Positions 54,250 through 63,114 of a DNA stretch of 64,000 bases are shown piece by piece. The number at the start of each line of letters is the position of its first letter. Positions within the stretch are counted from its first letter, which is position 1. Both the position numbers and the translations under genes were made by a program. The stretch is from positions 1 through 64,000 of the forward strand of contig CAXYYC010000010.1 of assembly GCA_964293815.1 (NCBI GenBank), read 5' to 3'. Under the pieces are notes generated by a model that saw only the letters and a program-made list of their open reading frames with translations, did not search any database and was not told the DNA's origin. The stretch is from CTSOIL-112 sp964293815 (GTDB taxonomy: Bacteria; Pseudomonadota; Gammaproteobacteria; Burkholderiales; Burkholderiaceae).

Positions 54250-55695
54250 TTATTCCGCGGCATCCGCATCGCCATCCGCCAAACCCAGCATTTTCGCGGC
54301 TTGATCATTTTCCATCTGTTCCACTTTGCTCAAGGCACGGTTCATGACGCGAGTGCGCGTTTCGGCTTTGCCAATTTCGGAGGCGGCTTGATCAAGTTTT
54401 TGTTTGGTTTTGGCCAGTACATCGCCGAATTTGCCGAACTCGGTTTTGACCGCGCCGAGCACTTGCCAAACTTCGGAGGCGCGTTTTTCCATCGCCAGCG
54501 TTCTGAAACCCATGTGCAGGCTGTTGAGTAAAGCGGTCAATGTGGTCGGACCGGCAACAACGATGCGGTGTTCTCGTTGTAATTGATCCAGCAGTCCTGC
54601 TTCACGCGCGACTTCGGCGTATAGCCCTTCGGTGGGTAAAAACATGACCGCAAAATCGGTGGTGTACGGCGGTGCGACGTATTTTTCGTTGATGGTTTTG
54701 GCTTCGAGTTTGATTTGACGAAACAGATCCGCGCGCGCTTTGTCCAATGCGGCGGCGTCTGCGGTGTCCTGCGCTTCTTGCATCCGTTCGTATTGTTCTT
54801 TCGGGAATTTGGCGTCAATCGGCAACCAAACCACATCGTCCGCCGCTTCGCCGCGTCCGGGCAGCTTGATGGCGAACTCGACCATTTCGTTGCTGTTCGG
54901 CACGGTTTTGACGTTCGCCGCGTAGCGATCGGGGGTAAAGACGTTTTCAAGCAAATTGGCCAGCTGCATTTCGCCCCATGTGCCGCGTGATTTGACGTTG
55001 GTCAAGACACGCTTGAGATCGCCCACGCCGACGGCGAGATTTTGCATTTCGCCCAAACCACGATGCACTTGCTCCAGTCGGTCGGATACTTGTTTAAACG
55101 ATTCGCCGAGGCGTTTTTCTAAAGTCGCGTGGAGTTTTTCGTCCACGGTGGTGCGCATTTCTTCGAGTTTTTTGGCATTGTTGGTCTCGATGGAGGACAG
55201 GCGTTGTTCGACATTTTCGCGCATGTGGTTCATGCGCCGTTCGGTGGTTTCATTCAGTTGTTGCAGTTGTTGCACCAACTGCGTGGTGGTCTGCGTGAGT
55301 TGGGTCAACAGCGTTTCGCGGGCGTTTTGCGCCTCGATGCTGTGGGTTTCACGCACGGATTTGAGTTCTTCTCCCATGAGTGTTTGGACACGAAACAGGC
55401 TTTGCCCCAGTTCGTCGCGCTGCTCGCGCGCCAGTACGCTGGTGTGCTCGCGCATCGCGGAGAGTTGTTGCGTGCCGTGTTCGAAATTTTTGTCAAAGCC
55501 GTCATCCAAACTTTGCGCCAGTTGACCTAATTGTTGTCCCAGTTGTTGCCCTGCTTGCTGTTGTAATATTTTTTGTTCGTGTAACTGTGCGCGTTGCTGC
55601 CCCGTCCGTGTGAAGACGAACAGCAACACAAACAGTACCAGTATCAGCAATACGATGGTCACGCCGAGCAAAATGGTGAAAAGTTGATTGTCCAT
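54250..55695 (-). CDS. rmuC: DNA recombination protein RmuC homologue
   Basis: RmuC family, 481 residues. A single membrane helix (~8-30), long Gln/Glu-rich coiled coil (~35-205), then the RmuC nuclease-like domain (~215-430: SRGTWGEMQLANLLE, VWLPIDAKFPKEQYERM, DFAVMFLPTEGLYAE, GPTTLTALLNSL) and an acidic tail. It limits rearrangements at inverted repeats in E. coli, an intriguing fit next to fold-back DNA but not evidence of a link. Weak ribosome site. Confidence 0.93.
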   Translation of the reverse strand: MDNQLFTILLGVTIVLLILVLFVLLFVFTRTGQQRAQLHEQKILQQQAGQQLGQQLGQLAQSLDDGFDKNFEHGTQQLSAMREHTSVLAREQRDELGQSLFRVQTLMGEELKSVRETHSIEAQNARETLLTQLTQTTTQLVQQLQQLNETTERRMNHMRENVEQRLSSIETNNAKKLEEMRTTVDEKLHATLEKRLGESFKQVSDRLEQVHRGLGEMQNLAVGVGDLKRVLTNVKSRGTWGEMQLANLLENVFTPDRYAANVKTVPNSNEMVEFAIKLPGRGEAADDVVWLPIDAKFPKEQYERMQEAQDTADAAALDKARADLFRQIKLEAKTINEKYVAPPYTTDFAVMFLPTEGLYAEVAREAGLLDQLQREHRIVVAGPTTLTALLNSLHMGFRTLAMEKRASEVWQVLGAVKTEFGKFGDVLAKTKQKLDQAASEIGKAETRTRVMNRALSKVEQMENDQAAKMLGLADGDADAAE

Positions 55696-55718
55696 GTGGT
55701 ATTCGCTTCGTTGTTCGC

Positions 55719-56243
55719 TTAATTGCTCATCGAGTCGTCTTTAGCCAAAATCTGCACGTCGTACTGCGCCGATAGCTGTGCAAATTTCGCCGTCAAATCC
55801 GCCGGTTTGACGCCCAGCATGGGCATCTGCGGTTCACCTTCAAACGCATCAGGTTGATTGCGCATCCATTCGGCGGTGTTGTAAAAGGAGTTAATCAGTT
55901 TTTGAAACAATGCTTCAGGCACATCAATCTCACGCATAGCCTGCGCCATGCACACCACCCATTGATCGCGCTCCAGCGTGCCAATTTTAAAGGGTAAATG
56001 TCGGGCGCGCAGGCGCGGATGGCCGTATTTTTCAATGTATAACTGAGGCCCGCCGAGCCAACCGCTTAAAAACAGGTAGAGTTTTTCACGCGTCATTTCC
56101 AAACTTTCGTGATGTGTCGCGCGCAGATCGGCATACTTCGGCTCAATCTCCATCAGGTCGTAAAAATGTGTCACCAGTTTTTGTATGCGCGGTTCGCCGC
56201 CGATTAATTCATAGGGAGTGATTTCGCTATTGCTCGTATTCAT
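55719..56243 (-). CDS. Group II truncated hemoglobin
   Basis: A 174-residue globin. The N-terminal PYELIGGEPRIQKLVTHFYDLM and YADLRATH begin the 2/2 globin fold, with the group II signature FLSGWLGGPQLYIEKYGHPRLRARHLPF containing the proximal His; the later AQAMREIDVP stretch is also typical. These bind O2 or NO and assist in nitrosative or oxygen stress. The C-terminal ~45 residues extend past the usual globin length. Just upstream of rmuC on the same strand. Confidence 0.9.
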   Translation of the reverse strand: MNTSNSEITPYELIGGEPRIQKLVTHFYDLMEIEPKYADLRATHHESLEMTREKLYLFLSGWLGGPQLYIEKYGHPRLRARHLPFKIGTLERDQWVVCMAQAMREIDVPEALFQKLINSFYNTAEWMRNQPDAFEGEPQMPMLGVKPADLTAKFAQLSAQYDVQILAKDDSMSN

Positions 56244-56381
56244 ATATGCTTGCTCGTGACTGTTTGTTCACATCTCATAAAACCCGATACCTTGATATCA
56301 ATTTTATTGATATCCGGTATTTTTTGCCAAAAATTCGCATTCCGAACGCTTGGATACGGTCTGCGCACACCTTATTTTCCC

Positions 56382-57305
56382 TCAAAAAATGCTTCCTGAG
56401 TAGGATTTTGTACTCAAAGGCGTTGAGAAAATTCCGTGGAAATAGTCATAAAATTTCGTGTTCACTTCATTATTTTCAAGGCCATCTTTCCACACCATGC
56501 CGACTTCGAGCGCAGGAATCGGCTGTTGCAAGGTAATGGTCTCGATCCTTTTTCCCTCCAGCGACCACGGGCGATACATCATATCCGGCAGAATACTAAT
56601 GCCCGCTCCGTGCGCCACCATGCTGCGTATGGCCTCGACGGAGGAGGTTCGGTATTTGATTTGCGGACGCATATTGCCCCAAAAATTCATGGTGCTGCGC
56701 TCATTGTCATCCATCGTCAAAAGGATATACGGATGATCTTGCAAATCTAAAAATGTCGGTTTGTCGTGCTTGAGCAGCTCATGATTGCCCGACACCCACA
56801 ATCGGCGAATCGAGCTGATAAAGGTCTCAAATCGCAGCGACGTCTGGTGCAAATTGGAGGTCAGCAATAGACCGAAATCCAGCTCACCCGCAATCAATTT
56901 GCGCTCTATCGACATACGATCCAGCTCATGAATCGTGATGGTCAGCTTAGGATAGACGTGGTTGAGCTGGTATATGTGATAAGGCAGGAAAAACCCCATG
57001 ACTGTGGGAGAAACGCCCAGACGCACGACGCCTTCGACCTCTCGATCGGGCAGATTGAGCTGATTGGCCTCGGTTAAAATTTGTAAAATTTGTTTGGCTT
57101 TGGGCAAGAATAATCGCCCCGCTTCGGTCAAACTGACGCCGCGTGTATTGCGCACAAAAACCTCTTGCCCCAAATGCAATTCAATTTCTTTGATGGCCAT
57201 GGTGATCGCGGACTGTGAGATGTATAAGTCCTTGCCTGCTTGGGAAATCTGCCCTACTTCCGCGGCCACGACAAAATATCGTAACCGCCTGATTGTAAAA
57301 CTCAT
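56382..57305 (-). CDS. LysR-type transcriptional regulator
   Basis: A 307-residue LysR regulator. The winged helix-turn-helix occupies ~1-60 (LRYFVVAAEVGQISQAGKDLYISQSAITMAI), followed by the effector domain (~90-300). AGGAGATAAA precedes the ATG. It is divergent from an NCS1 permease and the hydantoinase-like genes, so it probably controls them in response to a ring compound or its product. The ligand is unknown. Confidence 0.93.
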   Translation of the reverse strand: MSFTIRRLRYFVVAAEVGQISQAGKDLYISQSAITMAIKEIELHLGQEVFVRNTRGVSLTEAGRLFLPKAKQILQILTEANQLNLPDREVEGVVRLGVSPTVMGFFLPYHIYQLNHVYPKLTITIHELDRMSIERKLIAGELDFGLLLTSNLHQTSLRFETFISSIRRLWVSGNHELLKHDKPTFLDLQDHPYILLTMDDNERSTMNFWGNMRPQIKYRTSSVEAIRSMVAHGAGISILPDMMYRPWSLEGKRIETITLQQPIPALEVGMVWKDGLENNEVNTKFYDYFHGIFSTPLSTKSYSGSIF

Positions 57306-57689
57306 TTTATCTCCTGCTGTTATTTTTTTGAGGTGTTATTTCACGAGTTCACAGTGCTTTTATCGTTCAGTTTTTCAAGTAAATATGATTTGAAAATCTG
57401 ATGAAAAAGCATACTATCAAAAAAACAGATATCAAGTCATAAAAATTTAAATCTTTACTTGAATCCAAGCCCATTGTTAAAGTCGCGCCACGTTGAATAT
57501 TTTTCGATCATGAGCGGAAAATGTTTGACCCCAGCAGTAGGCTCATTGCCACACCGAATCAGATTGAACGCTTCGGCGCATCAATGAATGTACGTCAAAA
57601 TTTTTAAGGAAAGTGCTTGATTATTTAATCTACGTTCTATCAAAAAACCCAATGCTCACAAAGATACAAACAAAATTTAGGAGACAGCA
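57306..57689. promoter_or_regulatory. Divergent control region of LysR and permease
   Basis: About 384 bases, AT-rich, no supported gene. TCAAGT at 57432-57437 faces ACTTGA at 57457-57462, and another TCAAGT lies at 57375. Such spaced half-sites are plausible LysR binding sites. No clear sigma-70 promoter stands out. Confidence 0.35.
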
Positions 57690-59048
57690 ATGGCTACAAC
57701 TTTAAACTCGAATCCATCCGAGACAGCAGACCTCGACTTGGCCACGATCGCAATTCCCGAGAATATGCGTTCCGGCCGCAACTCGCTCACCATGGCTTGG
57801 TGGGGCGTGTGTAGTGCATTATTTTATATTTTCTTGGCCGCAACCTTGGCGATGGCTTTTGGCTCGGTCAATACCATCATCGGCATGGTGCTATCGGTGA
57901 TTTGCTACGGCCTCATCAACGGCGTTTTGACACGCTACGCGATTCGTACCGGTTTATCGGTATCGTTGTTTTCGCGTATTTTGTTTGGTCGCGCTGGTGC
58001 GTTGTTGGCGACCTTGATTTTCTTCTTGACCGCGATTTATTACGCTGTATTTGAAGGCTCAATCATCGCGGTGGCCGCAACCAAAGTGATGCCCAATTTG
58101 TCTTATACGCTTGCCTGCGTCATCGTTGTGGCTTATAGCGTACCTTTGGTTTTCGGTAGCGTGCAGCACTGGCTGGATAAGCTCAACGGTGTGTTGTTAC
58201 CGTTTTACATCATCGGTATTTTGCTGGCGGTGGGCATGACCATCCACACCTATGGCTATAGCAATGATTGGCTCAGTTTCACACCGAAAGGCGGCGCACC
58301 GGCCAATGGTTGGCTGTCGGTATTCATCGCTTATATGGGTGTTTGGGTTTTGATGATGTATACCTTTGATTTCGCTCGTTTTGGCGCGAAAGAGGATGCG
58401 GATTTTCACGCCAAAATTTCCTTTGGTATGCCGTTTTATATCATGACTTTTTTGATTAATGGCTTGATTGGGATTTTCCTCATCACTTCGGGCAAATTGG
58501 AAAGTGTTTCGGAAACAGGCGTGGTTGACCAGTTGTTGGTGGTTTTGGGCGGTTTTCTGGCTTTGTTGTTCATTTTAATCACGCAAACCCGTATCAACAG
58601 CGCAAATTTTTATTTGGCAACCATCAATATGCAGGCTTTTTTTGAGAAACTGCTCGGTGTACGTCTGAAAAAATGGATGTGGGCGGTGCTGGTCGGTCTG
58701 GTGGTTTTGGCGATGATGGCTTCAACGGATGTGTTCCACTATTTACTCACCGCTTTGAATTATCAGGGGATTTTTGTGACTGCGTGGGTGGGCGTTGCTT
58801 TGACTCATATTTTGTCCAAACGTTACGATGATTTGTTTCATGGCGAACTTCCGTACCATATGAATCAAGTGCCTAATTTTAACCCAGCCGGTTTGTCTGC
58901 ATGGTTTGCAGGTGCTGCTGCCGGGCTGTTTTGCACGCTCTCAGGCGTCGCGGCGGCGTATTCACCGATGATTACCTTTGTTGTCTCAGTTGCGGTGTAT
59001 TACTTGATGCTTCAGCAAGCGCGTCGTGAATGGTTCGCAACCGTTTGA
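57690..59048 (+). CDS. NCS1 family permease (cytosine/purine/hydantoin type)
   Basis: A 452-residue transporter of the nucleobase:cation symporter-1 family with about twelve hydrophobic segments. The N-terminal AWWGVCSALFYIFLAATLAMAFG and the RTGLSVSLFSRILFGRAGA loop are characteristic. NCS1 proteins carry cytosine, allantoin, hydantoins, uracil and related cyclic amides with Na+ or H+. TTAGGAGACAGC precedes the ATG. It is the first gene of an apparent operon with hyuB, hyuA and gcdH copy 2; the context suggests uptake of the substrate opened by HyuA/B. Confidence 0.9.
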   Translation: MATTLNSNPSETADLDLATIAIPENMRSGRNSLTMAWWGVCSALFYIFLAATLAMAFGSVNTIIGMVLSVICYGLINGVLTRYAIRTGLSVSLFSRILFGRAGALLATLIFFLTAIYYAVFEGSIIAVAATKVMPNLSYTLACVIVVAYSVPLVFGSVQHWLDKLNGVLLPFYIIGILLAVGMTIHTYGYSNDWLSFTPKGGAPANGWLSVFIAYMGVWVLMMYTFDFARFGAKEDADFHAKISFGMPFYIMTFLINGLIGIFLITSGKLESVSETGVVDQLLVVLGGFLALLFILITQTRINSANFYLATINMQAFFEKLLGVRLKKWMWAVLVGLVVLAMMASTDVFHYLLTALNYQGIFVTAWVGVALTHILSKRYDDLFHGELPYHMNQVPNFNPAGLSAWFAGAAAGLFCTLSGVAAAYSPMITFVVSVAVYYLMLQQARREWFATV

Positions 59049-59109
59049 TTATTAAAAGAATGCTTTGTGGGCTTGCCCCACAAAGCCCCCAGTCCTCAGG
59101 AGGCTTATC

Positions 59110-60861
59110 ATGAATAAAAATATTGATCCGATCACTTTAGCCGTCGTGCGCGGTGCATTGGAAACCACTCAGCGCGAAATGACCATGACGCTGGAAAAAA
59201 CCGCTCGCTCAAGTGTGTTCAACGTCGCACACGATTACAGTAACGCGATTTTCAACCACCGCCCCGAAATGATTTTGCAAGGGCAAGACATCCCGATTCA
59301 TCTGGGCGGTTTGATTCCGGCGATGAAATGCGTTGCCGACTTTTTTGGTGACGATATTCATGATGGCGACATTATTTACCACAATGATCCTGCCTATATG
59401 GGCAGCCACATTGTCGATTGCTGTATGTACAAGCCGGTTTTTTACAAGGGTCAACTGGTCTTTTGGACGGTTTGCAAAGGCCATGTCACCGACATCGGCG
59501 GCCCTGTACCGGCTGGTTACAACCCCGATGCCAAAGAAATTTACGCCGAAGGTTTGCGCATTCCACCGGTCAAATTATGGGACAAAGGCATTGCGCGAGA
59601 AGACGTCATCAACTTCATGCTGACCAATATGCGCTCACGCCGCGATCAAGAAGGTGATTTGCGTGCGCAATTGGGCGCAGTCAATATTGGCGCGCGCAAT
59701 TTGATCGCATTGCTCGACAAATATGGCGTGGAAATGGTTCAAGCCTGCGTGGACGAATTACTCGACATGGCCGATCGCCACATGCGCCACCTCATCAAAG
59801 GCTTACCCGACGGAACTCATACCGCTTCGGCGAAATTGGAAGACGCCGGTCACGGCTTTGGCGAACTCATCATTGACGCAGAAGTCACCGTAGAAGGCGA
59901 TGAATGCCGCATCAAAATCTCCAGCCCGCCACAACTGCCCTATTTCATCAACTCCTATGCCGGTAACTCCATCTCCGGCGTGTATTTAGGCTTGATGATG
60001 TTTGCACAAATCGACCCGCCGTACAACGAAGGTCTGTATCGCTGCATTACCGTTGACTTAGGTCCCAAAGGCACCTTATGCAACGCGCAAGAACCCGCCC
60101 CTCACGTCAACTCCACCACCACACCGATGGAAACGCTGGCCGATGCCGTGCGCTTGAGTTTAGAACAATTCGCACCAGAGCGCGCCGTTGGCTCATGGGG
60201 ACACTCCAGCGGTGTCAACATCGCAGGCTTTGACAGCCGCAACAACGAAGAATACGTCACCATGGTACTCGCATCACTGATTTCCGGTGCGGGTGCGACC
60301 GCCTACATGGACGGCTGGAACTCATGCGGGCCGCAATGCTGCTTTGGCGCACTGTATTCAGGCGACATCGAAACCCTCGAATACTCCTACCCCATCCAAA
60401 TCAATCGCTACGGATTGGTCAAAGACAGCGGCGGCGCAGGCAAATACCGTGGAGGCTGCGGCACGGTATGGGAAGTAGAACCAATCAACCACGAAATGAC
60501 CGTCATCAGCTTCGGCGAAGGCCGTCACCACCCAAGCTTAGGGACAAACAACGCCGTCAGTGCCATGCCTGAACGAAAAGTCGGCAGTATCGAATTGAAA
60601 AATGGTGAAGAAGTCAGCGAAGTCATGAAGAAAAACGCCATCCTGACCATCAAAGAAGGACAACGCGTCTCCACCTCCAACCCAGGTGGTGGCGGCTGGG
60701 GACATCCATTTGACCGAGATCCGGCCGCCGTCACCAACGACGTCCGCAACGGCTATGTGTCCATCGACGCTGCACGCGTGGAATACGGCGTCGTCATCAA
60801 CCCGAACGACTTCAGCGTAGACCAAGCAAGCACACAAACTTTACGATCAAATCGCATCTAA
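59110..60861 (+). CDS. hyuB: Hydantoinase/oxoprolinase subunit B
   Basis: HyuB-type protein, 583 residues from the ATG at 59110, with CAGGAGGCTTATC upstream (the frame opens 15 codons earlier). Residues of the family include MTMTLEKTARSSVFNVAHDYSNAI, the HVTDIGGPVPAGYNPDA metal region, and PHVNSTTTPMET, and the Gly-rich GGGGWGHPFDRDP near the end. Together with subunit A it opens a ring amide (hydantoin, N-methylhydantoin, 5-oxoproline or a lactam) using ATP. 25 bases before hyuA. The real ring substrate cannot be told from sequence. Confidence 0.92.
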   Translation: MNKNIDPITLAVVRGALETTQREMTMTLEKTARSSVFNVAHDYSNAIFNHRPEMILQGQDIPIHLGGLIPAMKCVADFFGDDIHDGDIIYHNDPAYMGSHIVDCCMYKPVFYKGQLVFWTVCKGHVTDIGGPVPAGYNPDAKEIYAEGLRIPPVKLWDKGIAREDVINFMLTNMRSRRDQEGDLRAQLGAVNIGARNLIALLDKYGVEMVQACVDELLDMADRHMRHLIKGLPDGTHTASAKLEDAGHGFGELIIDAEVTVEGDECRIKISSPPQLPYFINSYAGNSISGVYLGLMMFAQIDPPYNEGLYRCITVDLGPKGTLCNAQEPAPHVNSTTTPMETLADAVRLSLEQFAPERAVGSWGHSSGVNIAGFDSRNNEEYVTMVLASLISGAGATAYMDGWNSCGPQCCFGALYSGDIETLEYSYPIQINRYGLVKDSGGAGKYRGGCGTVWEVEPINHEMTVISFGEGRHHPSLGTNNAVSAMPERKVGSIELKNGEEVSEVMKKNAILTIKEGQRVSTSNPGGGGWGHPFDRDPAAVTNDVRNGYVSIDAARVEYGVVINPNDFSVDQASTQTLRSNRI

Positions 60862-60885
60862 AACCTATTATCAAAAGGATTTATC

Positions 60886-62961
60886 ATGAAAAAATACCGA
60901 TTGGGCGTTGACGCAGGCGGCACATTTACAGACTTCGTACTCGCGGATCAAGGCGGAAATCTGCACCTATTCAAAGCCACCTCCACCCCCGAAGACGGAA
61001 CCAAAGCCATTGCCGACGGCCTGAGCCAAATCGCCGAAGCCATGGATACCTCGATTGAAGATATTCTGAGCAACACCGATCTGTGCGTCAACGGCACCAC
61101 CGTTGGTCTGAACGCATTGATTCAACACCGTGGCGCGAAAACCGGCCTAATCTGCACCGCCGGACACGAAGACTCCATCGAAATCCGACTGGGACATAAA
61201 GAAGAAGGCCACCGCTACGACGGGCAATACCCACCCGCACACATCCTCGTTGAGCGTCATCTACGCCGCCCGATACGCGAGCGCGTACTGGCCGATGGCA
61301 CCATCAAAGTTCCACTCAATGAGGACGACGTGCGCCAAGCCTGTGCCTACTTCAAACAACAAGGCGTCGAAGCAGTCGCCGTCTCATTCCTTTGGTCCGT
61401 CGCTAACGAGCAAAACGAGCGTCGCGCCGCAGAAATCGTGCGCGAAATGCTCCCCGATGTCTATGTATCCGTAGGCTTGGAAGTCTATCCGCAGATGCGC
61501 GAATACACGCGCACTTCCACCACCATCACCAATGCCTACCTCGGCCCCGTGCTGGAGCGCTACGTCACAAAAATTGACAAATTTTTTCAAGACAAAGGCA
61601 CCAAAGTACCCGTGCGCTACTACCAATCCAACGGTGGCATGGCCTCACGCGACGTCATGGTTTCGCGCGCTGTCAGCGCCATTAACTCAGGTCCGGCCTC
61701 CGCACCACAAGCCGCTCTGTACATAGGCAAACCGTTTGGCATCAACAACCTCATCACCGTAGACATGGGCGGAACCTCGTTTGACATGACCCTCACGCAA
61801 AACGGTGTCACCAACATCAACAAAGACATCGACTTTTTGCGCTACCGCATCGGCATTCCCATGATCCAAGTCGAAACACTCGGCGCAGGTGGTGGGTCAA
61901 TCGCGTGGATTGACTCAATGGGTCTACTCAATGTCGGGCCACAAAGTGCGGGCGCATCGCCCGGACCGGTGTGCTACAAACGCGGCGGTACCGAACCCAC
62001 CGTCACTGACGCTAACGTCGCATTGGGCTACCTGAACCAAGAATCCCTGCTCGGCGGTCGTTTAAAAATCGACAGCGCAGGTGCACGTTATTCCATCCAA
62101 GAGCATATTGCCAAGCCATTGGGTATTTCGGTCGAAAAAGCCGCCTACGGCATCTACAATATTGTCAATAACAATATGGTCAACGGCATTCGCCGCGTAT
62201 CCATCGAGCGAGGCTATGACCCGCGCGACTTTGCACTGGTCGGCGCAGGCGGCGCAACTGGCTTGCACATCACCGCGTTGGCACACGATATTGGCATCAC
62301 CACCGTGCTGGTTCCTAAATTGGCATCGGGGCTGTGCGCGTTTGGACAAATTTTATCCGATGTCAAATACAACTACATGGCCGCTTGCCCGATGCGTTTA
62401 GACGAGCGTGCGGATTTACAGCGCGTGGAGTCGCGTTTTGCTGAACTCGAACAAAACGCCAAAGACGCCCTCACCCGCGAAGGCATTGATGGCACTCAAG
62501 TGGTGATGAAACGCAGTCTGGATATGCGCTATGTCGGACAAGTGCATGAATGCTCGGTTGACATCGGCGACATGGTGATTAATGAAGCCAACATCAACCG
62601 CATTCGCGCCGCATTTGATACCCAGCACGAGCAATTATTCACCTACTGCGAGCCGCAAAGCATGGTAGAAATCGTCAATATCGAAAGCACGGTATACGGC
62701 AAAGTCGAGCGCCCTGCCGCACCCACTTTCGCCGAAGGCAAAGGCGCCGAAAACGCCATCAAGGCCTATCGCGACATGATTTTCTCCAACGATGGCGGCT
62801 TCATGAATACGCCGGTCTACGATGGTGAATTATTGGGTGCGGGTGACGAGTTGATCGGCCCTGCGGTGATTGAGGAAATCACCACCACCATTGTCATCAA
62901 TCCGGGCTGGCACGCGCGATTGGACGTCAGTGGCACTTATGTACTGACAGACAGCCACTAA
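60886..62961 (+). CDS. hyuA: Hydantoinase/oxoprolinase subunit A
   Basis: HyuA-type protein, 691 residues. The N-terminus has the actin-like ATPase phosphate loop LGVDAGGTFTDFVL (~6-19) and CVNGTTVGLNALIQ; QSNGGMASRD, ITVDMGGTSFDMTL and the VGAGGATGLHITALA motif follow. It phosphorylates the amide carbonyl of the ring so that subunit B can hydrolyse it. CAAAAGGATTTATC precedes the ATG. The ORFs on both sides have short gaps, so transcription with hyuB is likely. A weak hairpin follows. Confidence 0.92.
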   Translation: MKKYRLGVDAGGTFTDFVLADQGGNLHLFKATSTPEDGTKAIADGLSQIAEAMDTSIEDILSNTDLCVNGTTVGLNALIQHRGAKTGLICTAGHEDSIEIRLGHKEEGHRYDGQYPPAHILVERHLRRPIRERVLADGTIKVPLNEDDVRQACAYFKQQGVEAVAVSFLWSVANEQNERRAAEIVREMLPDVYVSVGLEVYPQMREYTRTSTTITNAYLGPVLERYVTKIDKFFQDKGTKVPVRYYQSNGGMASRDVMVSRAVSAINSGPASAPQAALYIGKPFGINNLITVDMGGTSFDMTLTQNGVTNINKDIDFLRYRIGIPMIQVETLGAGGGSIAWIDSMGLLNVGPQSAGASPGPVCYKRGGTEPTVTDANVALGYLNQESLLGGRLKIDSAGARYSIQEHIAKPLGISVEKAAYGIYNIVNNNMVNGIRRVSIERGYDPRDFALVGAGGATGLHITALAHDIGITTVLVPKLASGLCAFGQILSDVKYNYMAACPMRLDERADLQRVESRFAELEQNAKDALTREGIDGTQVVMKRSLDMRYVGQVHECSVDIGDMVINEANINRIRAAFDTQHEQLFTYCEPQSMVEIVNIESTVYGKVERPAAPTFAEGKGAENAIKAYRDMIFSNDGGFMNTPVYDGELLGAGDELIGPAVIEEITTTIVINPGWHARLDVSGTYVLTDSH

Positions 62962-63011
62962 GAAACGGTATTTTTAAGCTTTAATTCATAACTCAATTAA
63001 ACAACGATCTC

Positions 63012-63035
63012 TGGCTCATCACCCTCGATGAGCCA
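63012..63035 (+). terminator. Weak stem-loop between hyuA and gcdH
   Basis: TGGCTCATC (63012-63020) pairs with GATGAGCCA (63027-63035); no T run follows. It might attenuate or process the mRNA between the genes rather than end it. Confidence 0.4.
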
Positions 63036-63114
63036 AGGATTGTTGCACCCGAAAATTAATCATAACGACCCAAATCACCCAAGCACACCATACCAAACAC
63101 ACGAAAGGACTACC